From Paenibacillus sp. MAHUQ-63 (GTDB taxonomy: Bacteria; Bacillota; Bacilli; Paenibacillales; NBRC-103111), in NCBI RefSeq assembly GCF_028765165.1, contig NZ_JARADB010000002.1, forward strand, positions 1,361,146 through 1,425,145: a DNA stretch of 64,000 nt, read 5' to 3'. Below the pieces are notes generated by a model. That model had not been told where the DNA came from. It saw only the letters and a list, made by a program, of their open reading frames with translations, and searched no databases. Positions 1 through 8,508 of the stretch are shown here, in pieces. How positions within the stretch are numbered: position 1 is the first letter of the stretch; the number at the start of each line of letters is the position of its first letter. A program made the position numbers and the translations under genes.

Positions 1-2
1 TC

Positions 3-470
3 ATTCAGAGTTATGCGGAGGAGCTCCAAGGCTTGACCGGCGTACGCTTTAGCCAGCGCGAGGCTTCCAAGCAGGGCGTTCAGCTGGAGATTGAACTGCC
101 GGAGAAATCGCAGATTCTGGTCGGGTACTTCAACTCCCCTGATTCTCAATGGCTGAAGGCGCCGAATCTGGAAGAGAATACGCACGCCGACGATCAAGGC
201 GGACTGGTGCCGATACTCAGCAACGGCATGAAGGTTTACTTCTATCCGAGCTTGAACATTCATGCCTATACGTATGAAGCGGGCAGGCATACGCTGGTTT
301 TCGGAAAGGGGGCTTATTTGCTCGTCGGCGTCATCTCCGCAGAACAGAAACCTGTCCCTCGGGATGTGACGCATGACGGTGAGAATGCGGATACGATGGA
401 TTGGCTGTACAGCGGGGACGATCACGAATCTAAGCGGCGTGCACAGCCTGCGGGAGGTGTGCAGAAGTGA
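3..470 (+). CDS. C-terminal part of an unidentified protein (truncated by window edge)
   Basis: The frame is open from the left edge. A TTG at 33 could be read as a start but has no convincing ribosome site, and the residues before it continue smoothly, so I treat this as the last 155 residues of a longer gene. There is no signal peptide, membrane segment or catalytic motif in the visible piece and I do not recognise the family. Its stop codon overlaps the GTG start of the next gene by 4 bases (GTGA), which implies translational coupling with the glycosidase-like gene and a shared operon, probably for a sugar substrate. Confidence 0.6.
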   Translation: MQSYAEELQGLTGVRFSQREASKQGVQLEIELPEKSQILVGYFNSPDSQWLKAPNLEENTHADDQGGLVPILSNGMKVYFYPSLNIHAYTYEAGRHTLVFGKGAYLLVGVISAEQKPVPRDVTHDGENADTMDWLYSGDDHESKRRAQPAGGVQK

Positions 471-2119
471 GGGCGAATGCGGGAATTCATCCTAAGTTAG
501 GTTTGCAAGGCCCTGTCCTCGCCTGGCAGGATCCGTGGGCGAAGGAGGCATCCGACCGGTTAATGCGGACGGGAACGGGGATGGTTACGCCATCCCAAGA
601 CCCGCTGCCCGATCCGCCGTCGTATTTGGCTGCGCTGAAGGAGCTTGGCACCCAGTTCTATGTGCATCATACGTTTCCTGACGGGTCGGGGCAAGCCGAT
701 ATGCTTCAGGATTTGTTGCAAACAGGCATTGAGGTATGCCTCGGCAACGAATACGGGAACATTAACGGTCCGTTCGTTCAAGGAACGAACCGCTACGATA
801 TCCCGGATGAGACGATATTGGAAGCGTACCGCTCCGGCCAATTGATGGGACTGTTATACGACGAGCCCGAGCATCTGCAAATGAATGCGGGACAGTACCG
901 GAAGGACGGATGGTTCCCGCATTGGGGGGACACGGATGGGCTGGGCGCCGCTCAATCGGAGGCGCGGGTGGCCGCTGCCGTAACCCGCCGTGTGAACCAT
1001 GTGCGCGATGTATTGCTGAAGAACGGTTACGACCCGCATGCCGTTCCCTTGGTTTCGGAGCATGTCTTCCCTGTCCTGTTTCACACGAAGGCCAGAGCCG
1101 GGATGACGCTTTGTCCGAAAATCATGAAAGAATCGTTCCAATCCTTGCAGCTGTCAACCGCACTTGGCGCCGCCAAGCAGTACGGGCGCTCCATGTGGAT
1201 TTGCGCCGACTTGTGGGGGCCGGATATCGGCCCCTGGTTCACGCGCACGTCCGGATTTCCCGGACATTCTCCTGCAGAATACGCATCAGCGCTGCGGATG
1301 GGATACTACATGTCGCCAAGCCACCTGTTCACGGAAAATGTCGACGTCTTGCTGTCCTACGACGGCAGCCGGTTCAGCCAAACCGAGTTCGGCGACGTCT
1401 GGGAGCAATTCGTGAAAGAATTCGTACCGAACCATCCGCTCACATGGCGGCATTCGGATGCCGCAGCGGATATCGCCGTCATTCATGCAGAGGACAGCAA
1501 CTACGGACAGAACGCCCGGTTATTCGGCAACCGGAACTCTGCGAGTACGGAAGCGGATAGCAGCATTTTCGCCATTTGGCATCTGCTCAGTCATGGCACA
1601 ATTCCGTCACATGGCAGCTGCATGCATATTCCAGGCTTTGCGTTTCCCCGCCATGAGCTGAAGAGCAGAGTCCCTTTCGAGCAATTTCCGCTGAAGCATG
1701 GCGCCGATTTCCCGGCGCCGCAGCCTGTGCATCCGTTGTTTTACCCAGTTCATAACGCGCTTGTATATGATGAAACGGTCCAAGCTGAGGAGCTTGGAGA
1801 TCCGAAGCTGATTCTCGCAGGGGGCTCGCGCATTTCCCCGGAAACGCTTCAGCTCATTCGGCGAAGAGCCGAGGGTGGCGCAACCGTCGTAATCGGCACA
1901 TGGCTGCTTCCCGAGGCGTGGCAGGAGGCTCGTGTATTCGGGGAAGGACTTTGGCTTCCCGTACGGGGATTTCTGGACGATGACGCGCGGGAAGCCGTAT
2001 CTCCCTTCTTGGGGAGTCAGGACGTCTGGGTGCAGAGGTTCGGTTCGAACGAAGTCAGAATGTATAAGCAAGATGCCGGGGGATTCACTTTGGATTTCGA
2101 AATCGTAAGCCGGCCCTAG
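467..2119 (+). CDS. putative glycosidase-like protein (TIM barrel plus amidotransferase-like domain)
   Basis: A 550-residue soluble protein starting with GTG inside the previous stop codon. The first ~330 residues are rich in W, H, D and E within short strand-like stretches (for example LLYDEPEH and WICADLWGPD) as in TIM-barrel glycosidases. Residues ~440-500 (LILAGGSRISP, then a GGATVVIGTW segment) resemble the glutamine-amidotransferase-like domain that follows the barrel in GH42-type enzymes. This is family-level inference: I cannot point to the acid/base and nucleophile glutamates. It has no signal peptide, so any substrate would be an imported oligosaccharide. It lies 16 bases before the nucleoside-hydrolase-like gene in one operon. 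Confidence 0.55.
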   Translation: MRANAGIHPKLGLQGPVLAWQDPWAKEASDRLMRTGTGMVTPSQDPLPDPPSYLAALKELGTQFYVHHTFPDGSGQADMLQDLLQTGIEVCLGNEYGNINGPFVQGTNRYDIPDETILEAYRSGQLMGLLYDEPEHLQMNAGQYRKDGWFPHWGDTDGLGAAQSEARVAAAVTRRVNHVRDVLLKNGYDPHAVPLVSEHVFPVLFHTKARAGMTLCPKIMKESFQSLQLSTALGAAKQYGRSMWICADLWGPDIGPWFTRTSGFPGHSPAEYASALRMGYYMSPSHLFTENVDVLLSYDGSRFSQTEFGDVWEQFVKEFVPNHPLTWRHSDAAADIAVIHAEDSNYGQNARLFGNRNSASTEADSSIFAIWHLLSHGTIPSHGSCMHIPGFAFPRHELKSRVPFEQFPLKHGADFPAPQPVHPLFYPVHNALVYDETVQAEELGDPKLILAGGSRISPETLQLIRRRAEGGATVVIGTWLLPEAWQEARVFGEGLWLPVRGFLDDDAREAVSPFLGSQDVWVQRFGSNEVRMYKQDAGGFTLDFEIVSRP

Positions 2120-2135
2120 AAGCCGCGAAGGAGAG

Positions 2136-3053
2136 ATGATCATGGCCGAATTTCTGCCGTTTCAAGTACCGGAGAGTAAACGAATACGCTTGATTATCGA
2201 TACGGATGCCAAGAACGAAGCGGACGACCAATTCGCTATCGTGCATGCGCTGTTGACGCCCAGGTTCGTCAACAAGGGCATCATCGCCGCTCACTTCGGA
2301 ACGGAACGGACGCTCACTTCGATGGAGGAGAGCTACGAGGAGTGCGAGAAGCTGTTGGGCTTGCTGGACATGAAGGCGGATATTCCGCTGTACCGGGGGT
2401 CGCAGCGCGCGATGACCGATGACCGGACGCCGGCTGTCTCCGAAGGGGCCGAGTTCATCATCCGGGAAGCGATGAAGGACGATCCGCTGCCGCTGTATGT
2501 CATTTCACTAGGTGCGATTACGGACTTGGCTAGCGCCTATTTGTTGGAACCGCGCATAGCCGGGCGATTGACGGCAATTTGGATCGGAGGCGGCCAGTGG
2601 CCGGACGGCGAGCGTGAGTTCAATCTCAGCAACGACATCGACGCCGCGAATGTCGTCATGGCCTCGACCATTCCGCTCTGGGTCGTGCCTCGGAATGTGT
2701 ATGCCACGATTCGCGTCAGTCTGGCGGAGTTAGCGCTCAAGGTCCGGCCTTATGGAGCCATAGGCGACTATTTGTTTCAGCAAATGGTTGACTTCAACCA
2801 TGCGGCTGCCGGGAATCCTCGCTTTCCGAAGGGCGAGATGTGGTCGTTGGGCGACTCGCCGGCTGTGAGTCTGCTTCTGGACAGCCATGAGTACGCTTAC
2901 GAGATGAGGCCGGCGCCACGCATAACCCGGGACATGCGCTATGTCCATCACCAGAAGGAGCGCCTCATTCGGTGGTACAACGAAGTGGATGCGCGGTTTA
3001 CTCTGGAGGACATGTATGCCAAGATCGCCTTATTCGACAGGTATAAGCAATAA
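2136..3053 (+). CDS. inosine/uridine-type nucleoside hydrolase family protein
   Basis: 305 residues with the N-terminal calcium-binding aspartate cluster of the IUNH fold (DTDAKNEADD, residues ~20-29), then LGAITDLA, WIGGG, an EFNLSNDIDAA segment matching the family's EFN...ND..AA ribose-binding motif, and a late aspartate in SLGDSPAVS. Family members hydrolyse N-glycosidic bonds of nucleosides. The first cluster reads DTDAKNEADD rather than the usual DTDPGxDD, so this is a divergent member and its substrate may not be a nucleoside. It has ribosome site GGAGAG before ATG. It is last in the operon with the glycosidase-like protein and converges on the araC-type gene. Confidence 0.75.
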   Translation: MIMAEFLPFQVPESKRIRLIIDTDAKNEADDQFAIVHALLTPRFVNKGIIAAHFGTERTLTSMEESYEECEKLLGLLDMKADIPLYRGSQRAMTDDRTPAVSEGAEFIIREAMKDDPLPLYVISLGAITDLASAYLLEPRIAGRLTAIWIGGGQWPDGEREFNLSNDIDAANVVMASTIPLWVVPRNVYATIRVSLAELALKVRPYGAIGDYLFQQMVDFNHAAAGNPRFPKGEMWSLGDSPAVSLLLDSHEYAYEMRPAPRITRDMRYVHHQKERLIRWYNEVDARFTLEDMYAKIALFDRYKQ

Positions 3054-3056
3054 GGC

Positions 3057-3857
3057 TTACGCCTGGAACCCTTCCTTTCTGATCTCGGAAGGGTTCTTTC
3101 CTCTGATTTTCTTGAACTGCCTGGAGAAGAAAGACAGGTCTTTGTAACCGAGAGCTTCCGCCACCTCGGAGGCGTTCATCCCGTTATGGCGCAGCAGATG
3201 CTCGGCCCGTTCAATGCGGGTTTGAATGATGTACTGCTCCAGCGAAATTCCCATGACTTCCTTGAATTTGAGTGAGAAATAGCGTGGAGACAAATTGGCG
3301 TTCTCGGCGAGCGATTCCGGCGTATGGGCAATTCCCGGCGTCTGCCGGATGCGGTAAGCCAGCATGCGGATCATGGAAGAAAGATGATCGGCAGGACGTG
3401 CGGAGGGTTGTTCTTCTTCGCGCTTAAGCTGCATCAGCATCAAAGCTAACAGCAGTTTGCCCTCCGCCTCAGAGACCTGCGTAGGCTCCAACATCGTTTC
3501 CACATACCGATTGAGATACGTTTCGAACAGGAACCGGTCCTTCACCTGATGGAAGCCGGACGGAATATGCGGCATGAGGGGTTCGAAGGCAGGCAAAGTG
3601 AAGTGGATATACGTAACCGTCAGCGGCTGTTGCGGCTCATGCGCTGCCGCCGTCCGGTCTCCAGGCCGGAATACGAAGCAGGTGCCGCCTTCAATTGCGT
3701 ACGGCTTGTCATTGCGAAGCATCGTACCCGTGCCGCTCCATGCATACCAGAGATCGTAATCGTCCAAGGGTTGGTGCCTCGTATCCCATTTCCATGTCCG
3801 TTCGCACGTGACTTTGCCGAAATTGCCGTTCAAACCGAGATGAGTGGACAGCTCCAT
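3057..3857 (-). CDS. AraC family transcriptional regulator
   Basis: 266 residues. The N-terminal half has the cupin-type sensor pattern of sugar regulators (short beta strands, ...CFVFRPGDRTAAAHEP...). The last ~100 residues form the double helix-turn-helix of AraC proteins: ESLAENANLSPRYFSLKFKE, then ASEVAEALGYKDLSFFSRQF with the family signature. Ribosome site GGAG before the ATG. It is convergent with the glycosidase-like operon and divergent from the ferritin-like gene; it probably senses a sugar and controls the operon to its left. Specific ligand unknown. Confidence 0.88.
   Translation of the reverse strand: MELSTHLGLNGNFGKVTCERTWKWDTRHQPLDDYDLWYAWSGTGTMLRNDKPYAIEGGTCFVFRPGDRTAAAHEPQQPLTVTYIHFTLPAFEPLMPHIPSGFHQVKDRFLFETYLNRYVETMLEPTQVSEAEGKLLLALMLMQLKREEEQPSARPADHLSSMIRMLAYRIRQTPGIAHTPESLAENANLSPRYFSLKFKEVMGISLEQYIIQTRIERAEHLLRHNGMNASEVAEALGYKDLSFFSRQFKKIRGKNPSEIRKEGFQA
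3067..3100. terminator. hairpin terminator inside the 3' end of the araC-type gene
   Basis: AACCCTTCC (3067-3075) pairs with GGAAGGGTT (3087-3095), followed by a T-rich run on the plus strand. It lies just after the nucleoside-hydrolase-like gene and inside the last codons of the convergent regulator, so the coding sequence of one gene serves as terminator for the other. Confidence 0.55.
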
Positions 3858-3992
3858 GTATATGCTTCTCCTTTATATGTAGAAAAGTACAAAGATTTCG
3901 TAGTGTAGTGTATTCATTTTACTATGATTCGTTAGTATTATGAAGCCATATCAAATGTTAATAATACAAACTTTCGAAGGAGAGGTTTCGAT

Positions 3993-5282
3993 ATGCTGCA
4001 TCCATTCATGGGAATTGAAAATTGGGATCGGGTTGGCTTGTCCGTGGAGGAATCGGCTAGACGGCTTCAACGCTTGGCCTATGTAGACCGCAGCTGCATG
4101 AGGCTTGAAGCGGGACATCTGGCTGCCCGGCCGGAGTATGAAGTGAAAGGGGCGCTGGCCCGTTTCACCTGGCAGGACGCCGAATGCTATAACCAGCTGC
4201 GCAACCGGTGCAAACAGCTCCGCATGGGGGTGAGGGCATTCGAGAAATGCCCGGATGATGCCTTGGAGCAGTTGATGGCCAAAGTGCTGGAGTCGCACAA
4301 CACATTGAATCTGCTGGTCGCCCTATTCGAAGTGGTGAAGCCTGCGCAGATCGAAGCGATAGAGGCTTATCTGGCCGAAGCGCAGCCGCTCGTCGATGAA
4401 CCGACGATTCATCTGCTGCAGCATCAGCTTATCGACCGCCGGGGCCAGATGACTTGGGGCCGGCAAGCGATCGCGCATTTCATGGAATCGGCGGCGGCCG
4501 GGGACCAAGCGAGCGCAGCCCGCTGGAAGCACTATATCGAAGCGCTGCTCCAAGCTGCCGGCGGCATTGACGGGGTACCCGACAGGGTGCCGGTGGAGGA
4601 ACGTGCGATTGTGGCTACGGAACCGTTCCAACTCCCTTACACAAGCACCCGGGACGCTCGTTTCCAAACGTCGGTCATCAAGATGAAAGGCGTGACCTTC
4701 GAGGATAATGACAATGGACGTTTCCTCCAAATGATGCTGTCGCGGTATTTCGAAATGTCAGCTGCCGAAGGCGTTGCGCTCGTGCATTTCTCAACAGAAG
4801 GGAAGCCTTGGTCGTTCTATTACGACACTGCCCGGCATCTATGGGATGAAGTCCGGCACTGCTGGTTCGGCGAAGCGGCGCTGCTGAGCAAAGGCTACGA
4901 TGTTCATGCCATTCCGAACTGGACGGGGTGGTATGATATGGCAAGCCAATTGTTTAACCGGGACGAAGCCTATACGCATCTGACGATTGCTATTGAGAAG
5001 GCTGCCATGAAATATCCGCCGGGGAAGAGGGAGGAATGGGAATTTTGCCGGGATATTGCTCAAGATCCGCTAATGACGACCTTCCAGGATTTCGATTGGG
5101 CCGATGAGGTTGTTCATGCGGGATTCGGGCAGAGATGGATCATTGAAGAGCTGTTTCATGGAGACAACGTGAAAGCATTGGAAGCAGCGGAAGAAACGAT
5201 GGCGAAGCGTGCGGAATTTATGAAGGCGCAAGAAGATGCGGACCCTGTACAGCTGCCGGAACGGTTCGCAGGTAATTATTAA
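3993..5282 (+). CDS. ferritin-like di-iron domain protein of unknown function
   Basis: 429 residues with strong ribosome site GAAGGAGAGG. The C-terminal half shows the metal-ligand layout of a four-helix di-iron protein: a glutamate helix (E254/E259), DEVRH (E286-xx-H289), another helix glutamate (E335) and DEVVH (E372-xx-H375). Two ExxH motifs about 86 residues apart are the hallmark of ferritin-like oxidases. The N-terminal half (to ~residue 200) is alpha-helical and glutamate/leucine-rich, without a domain I recognise. The fold implies an iron-dependent oxidation or oxygenation, but no substrate can be named. It is monocistronic, followed by a terminator. Confidence 0.6.
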   Translation: MLHPFMGIENWDRVGLSVEESARRLQRLAYVDRSCMRLEAGHLAARPEYEVKGALARFTWQDAECYNQLRNRCKQLRMGVRAFEKCPDDALEQLMAKVLESHNTLNLLVALFEVVKPAQIEAIEAYLAEAQPLVDEPTIHLLQHQLIDRRGQMTWGRQAIAHFMESAAAGDQASAARWKHYIEALLQAAGGIDGVPDRVPVEERAIVATEPFQLPYTSTRDARFQTSVIKMKGVTFEDNDNGRFLQMMLSRYFEMSAAEGVALVHFSTEGKPWSFYYDTARHLWDEVRHCWFGEAALLSKGYDVHAIPNWTGWYDMASQLFNRDEAYTHLTIAIEKAAMKYPPGKREEWEFCRDIAQDPLMTTFQDFDWADEVVHAGFGQRWIIEELFHGDNVKALEAAEETMAKRAEFMKAQEDADPVQLPERFAGNY

Positions 5283-5290
5283 TAGAGACG

Positions 5291-5328
5291 AGTTACTTGG
5301 ACCTTCAGGGTTCAGGTAACTTTTTTTG
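5291..5328 (+). terminator. rho-independent terminator
   Basis: AGTTAC...GTAACT stem with imperfect inner pairing (ttggacc against gggttca), followed by seven Ts. It ends the ferritin-like transcript. Confidence 0.65.
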
Positions 5329-5340
5329 ATTTAGGCTTAT

Positions 5341-5354
5341 TATCGATATCGATA
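5341..5354. promoter_or_regulatory. 14-bp perfect palindrome upstream of glutathione peroxidase
   Basis: TATCGATATCGATA is its own reverse complement. It lies about 110 bases before the peroxidase start and just after the preceding terminator, so it could be an operator. No cognate regulator is adjacent. Confidence 0.3.
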
Positions 5355-5463
5355 GAAAATATGGATGAATATGATTTAAAGATAGGAATTGATAAATGAA
5401 AGATCTTCAGCTACACTCAAGGGATGATAGCTAAAGAATGTGTTTGATGAAGGGACAACCAGC

Positions 5464-6027
5464 ATGAGTATTTATCAATTTACCGCACAGAAACCGAATG
5501 GAGAGCAGCTTTCATTAGAGAATTATGCCGGCAAATATTTATTAATTGTCAACACGGCGAGCAAATGCCAATTCACGTCCCAGTTCGATGAATTGCAAAA
5601 GATGTATGACCGGTATCAGACAGACGGCTTCGAAATTATTGGCTTTCCCTGCAACCAGTTCGCTGAACAAGAGCCGGGTACGAGTGAGGAAGCGGAATCG
5701 TTTTGCCGCATCAATTATGGCGTGAAGTTTCAAATGTTCGCCAAAGTAAATGTGAATGGGGAGGATGCGGCCCCGCTCTTTCAATATTTGAAACAGACGG
5801 CTCCTTTCCAGGGATTCGATCCCGAGAATATACAAGCCAAGCTGTTGAAATTAGTGATCACAGAGAAGCATCCGGAATGGCTGTTCGGAGATTCGGTCAA
5901 ATGGAATTTCACGAAATTTCTCATTGACCGCAACGGACAAGTATTGAAGCGCTACGAACCGACGTATGACATGGAAAGAATGAATTGGGACATCAAGTTT
6001 TTGACCAAGTTCGGCAAGCTGCAATAG
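5464..6027 (+). CDS. bsaA: glutathione peroxidase family peroxidase
   Basis: 187 residues from ATG 5464, chosen because GAAGGG lies nine bases upstream; an in-frame GTG at 5440 lacks a ribosome site. Motif NTASKCQFT holds the peroxidatic cysteine C35 (cysteine, not selenocysteine). GFPCNQFAEQEPGT carries the conserved Q69, and KWNFTKFLI carries W147/N148, completing the catalytic tetrad. Bacterial cysteine forms usually use thioredoxin to reduce hydroperoxides; C63 or C81 could be the resolving cysteine. It is slightly longer than the usual ~160 residues because of an insertion before KWNF. Monocistronic. Confidence 0.93.
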   Translation: MSIYQFTAQKPNGEQLSLENYAGKYLLIVNTASKCQFTSQFDELQKMYDRYQTDGFEIIGFPCNQFAEQEPGTSEEAESFCRINYGVKFQMFAKVNVNGEDAAPLFQYLKQTAPFQGFDPENIQAKLLKLVITEKHPEWLFGDSVKWNFTKFLIDRNGQVLKRYEPTYDMERMNWDIKFLTKFGKLQ

Positions 6028-6036
6028 CACTCATTT

Positions 6037-6070
6037 ACCTTCATGAATGTTAGTTCATGGAGGTTTTTTT
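6037..6070. terminator. terminator between convergent peroxidase and hydrolase genes
   Basis: ACCTTCATGAA (6037-6047) pairs with TTCATGGAGGT (6054-6064) with one G-U pair and is followed by a run of seven Ts on the plus strand. Confidence 0.75.
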
Positions 6071-6083
6071 ATGGTTTGTTTCA

Positions 6084-6878
6084 CTATGATTCATTCGAAG
6101 AAAGGAACTGGCTAACGACTTGATTGAATTTGTCTCGTTCTTCATAGAATGCGCCATGTCCGCTGTATGAGAACGGGACAAGCTGTGAGTTGCTTATTTT
6201 CTGATGCATTTCCTGCGCTTGAGCGAACGGAATGACTTTGTCATGAATGCCGTGTACGATCAAGGTAGGAACAGCGATCCGATACAGATCTGCGTCCAGG
6301 TTCGCATCCCTCAGCATCGAAATGACCGCCGAATTCGACCAGCCTGCCGCTTGCAGTCCCATCTCCATAAACCAATCCGAGAAGGGCTTCGTGATATATT
6401 GGAAGAAAAACATGTCCGTCACGTCCTGCATCATCTTGGGACGGTCGTTTAACGCTAGTTTCTGCATCTGGGCGGCGGTCTCTTGCGTAAAGCCTCTTGG
6501 CGCCGCCGCGTCAATCAGCACGAGATTCGCGACCTCGTGGCCATGGTAACGCGACATATACTTAATGGCGATCGCGCCTCCGGTGGAGTGCCCTGCGAGC
6601 GTGAATTGCTTGAGCTGAAGCGTCTCGACAACGATACGGATATCGTCAGCTAGCCGTTCGAATGTATATCCGGCATAAGGTTTATCGGAGTTGCCGAAGC
6701 CCCTCCAGTCGATGCCGATGCAGCGGTAACCCATTGCGGGTAGAACATTGAATTGATATTCGAACTGCTTATGGCTTAACGGCCAACCGTGCAAAAAAAC
6801 GATGGTCTTGTGTCCGCCAGGGTTGATATCTTCCACATATAGGTTTACGCCAGGCTCCACACAGATAAAGTACCCCAC
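6084..6878 (-). CDS. alpha/beta hydrolase
   Basis: 264 residues from a GTG start preceded by GGAGG at seven bases; an ATG 18 bases further upstream would place the ribosome site inside the gene. It has the oxyanion-hole motif FLHGWPLS, the nucleophile elbow GHSTGG (serine), an aspartate in the HGIHDKVIP loop and a late histidine in YSGHGAFYEE, so the triad is complete. The pattern (HGWP plus GHSTGG) is that of the non-haem chloroperoxidase/arylesterase group. Substrate not predictable. Divergent from htrA. Confidence 0.88.
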   Translation of the reverse strand: MGYFICVEPGVNLYVEDINPGGHKTIVFLHGWPLSHKQFEYQFNVLPAMGYRCIGIDWRGFGNSDKPYAGYTFERLADDIRIVVETLQLKQFTLAGHSTGGAIAIKYMSRYHGHEVANLVLIDAAAPRGFTQETAAQMQKLALNDRPKMMQDVTDMFFFQYITKPFSDWFMEMGLQAAGWSNSAVISMLRDANLDADLYRIAVPTLIVHGIHDKVIPFAQAQEMHQKISNSQLVPFSYSGHGAFYEERDKFNQVVSQFLSSNES

Positions 6879-7108
6879 GATTATTCCTCCATTCAAAATA
6901 GGCTTTCAATAACATACTCATCCGTACTGATAAGGGTGAATGCCTATTGAAATCAAAATAACCGAGGCGTAAGGGGTATCTTATTTTCAGCATATTTTCA
7001 GTTAACTTTCATACGACTATCAGCCTAACTTAAGAATGGCTTCAGGTTAGCCTCTTATACTACTAACTATCAACACTAACCCAATGGCTCCTGAAAGGCG
7101 GTAATCCT

Positions 7109-8365
7109 ATGAATGAGAATCATGATAACCACATGAACGTAACGGATATACAAGTGAAGAACGTAAAATCGGGAAGTAAAATAAAGCCTATGTTCGCAGC
7201 ATTCATGGCCGGCGCGGTCGTCGTAGGCGGGCTGATGTTCACGTCCGACAAGATGAATTTGTTCGGCTATGGCGCCGCGCCTGCTCAGTCAAGCGCTGCA
7301 GCGGCGGTGACCGCTTCGGCCAATTCGGCGGCTGCCGTACAGACCGCATCGTTAAGTACGACGGGGAATAACAGCATTTCGTCCATTGTCAAAGCGGCAA
7401 GCCCGGCGATTGTCAAAATCGAGACGAAAGTAAAACAAACGAGCATGGGGCCGAATAGAAGAAACGCGTACCCGCAAGGCGCCGAGAGCGGAGATACGAT
7501 TGAGAACGGCATCGGCTCCGGATTTATTTATGATGCCAGCGGCTACATTTTGACGAATCAGCATGTGATTGAAGGTGCAGATGAAATCGACGTTTACGTA
7601 CAAGGTTATGACACCCCGTTCACGGCACAGCTTCTCGGAAGCAGCTACGATCTGGACTTGGCTGTGCTGAAAATTCAGGGAACGGCATCATTCCCTTCGT
7701 TGAAGCTGGGCAGCTCGGATCAGACAGAGGTGGGAGACTGGCTCGTTGCGATCGGGAATCCATACGATTTCGATTATTCCGTAACGACCGGCGTCTTAAG
7801 CGCCAAAGAACGTGAGATCAGCATCGACGACGAGCAGGGAACCCGCAATTACAAGCATTTGCTGCAGACCGACACTGCAATTAATCCGGGGAACTCCGGC
7901 GGTCCTCTATTGAATTTGAATGGCGAAGTCATCGGAATCAATACGGCTGTCAACTCGGAAGCTCAAGGGATGGGCTTTGCCATACCGGCAAGTACGATTA
8001 GCTCTGTCGTGGACAAATTAAAAAATAATGAGTCGATTCCGAAAGAAGCTGAACCCTATATTGGCGTAGCCCTGCAAAATATTACGAATGACATGCTGGA
8101 AGATTTGAAAATCAACAGCACCCAAGGCGCCGTTGTTGCCGATGTGCAGCAGGGTACGCCGGCTTTCCGAGCAGGCATCCGCCAGTTTGACGTTATTACG
8201 AGCGTGAACGGCAAGGCCATTGCCAATACGGAAGAGCTCACCAAAGCCGTACAAGGCGCAGCTGTTGGCGATAAGCTGAAAGTAACGATCTCCCGTGACG
8301 GGCAGACCAAAGATGTCACCGTTACGGTTGGTAATAGAAACGCTGAGCCCAGCTACCAAGGTTAA
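7109..8365 (+). CDS. htrA: membrane-anchored HtrA/DegP-type serine protease with PDZ domain
   Basis: 418 residues. A short cytosolic N-terminus is followed by one transmembrane segment (residues ~27-45), an A/S-rich linker, a trypsin-like domain with catalytic H152 (LTNQHVIEG), D183 (DLDLAVLKI) and S263 (NPGNSGGPLL), and a C-terminal PDZ domain (~315-410). This is the Bacillus HtrA/HtrB plan: an extracytoplasmic quality-control protease induced by secretion stress through a CssRS-like system in relatives. Ribosome site AAAGGCGG. The ~210-base region upstream, shared with the divergent hydrolase, contains CTAAC/GTTAG inverted elements and a TATACT -10-like box, but no regulator is adjacent. 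Confidence 0.93.
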   Translation: MNENHDNHMNVTDIQVKNVKSGSKIKPMFAAFMAGAVVVGGLMFTSDKMNLFGYGAAPAQSSAAAAVTASANSAAAVQTASLSTTGNNSISSIVKAASPAIVKIETKVKQTSMGPNRRNAYPQGAESGDTIENGIGSGFIYDASGYILTNQHVIEGADEIDVYVQGYDTPFTAQLLGSSYDLDLAVLKIQGTASFPSLKLGSSDQTEVGDWLVAIGNPYDFDYSVTTGVLSAKEREISIDDEQGTRNYKHLLQTDTAINPGNSGGPLLNLNGEVIGINTAVNSEAQGMGFAIPASTISSVVDKLKNNESIPKEAEPYIGVALQNITNDMLEDLKINSTQGAVVADVQQGTPAFRAGIRQFDVITSVNGKAIANTEELTKAVQGAAVGDKLKVTISRDGQTKDVTVTVGNRNAEPSYQG

Positions 8366-8380
8366 AATCTGATTGCTAGA

Positions 8381-8430
8381 AGATTGCCCGCTAACTTGCC
8401 TCAGGCTTGTTAGGCTGGCAATCTTTTTTT
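8381..8430 (+). terminator. rho-independent terminator after htrA
   Basis: AGATTGCC (8381-8388) pairs with GGCAATCT (8417-8424), with inner CTAAC/GTTAG pairing, followed by a seven-T run. Confidence 0.85.
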
Positions 8431-8479
8431 GTTCAGCTTAGGTTGCCACTAACAAGGGAACATGATACAATCATCCTGA

Positions 8480-8489
8480 CGAACGTTCG
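8480..8489. promoter_or_regulatory. candidate TetR operator (CGAACGTTCG palindrome)
   Basis: A perfect 10-bp palindrome, CGAACGTTCG, lies 20 bases before the TetR start codon and immediately upstream of its AAGGGAAGGG ribosome site. The position is typical for autorepression of a TetR-efflux operon. Binding is inferred. Confidence 0.5.
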
Positions 8490-8508
8490 GAAGGGAAGGG
8501 ATCGACTT

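Noticed and set aside
910-1560. 216-codon frame inside the glycosidase-like gene in another phase
   Set aside because: Arg/Cys-rich translation typical of an off-frame read; no ribosome site; overlapped fully by a coherent longer gene.
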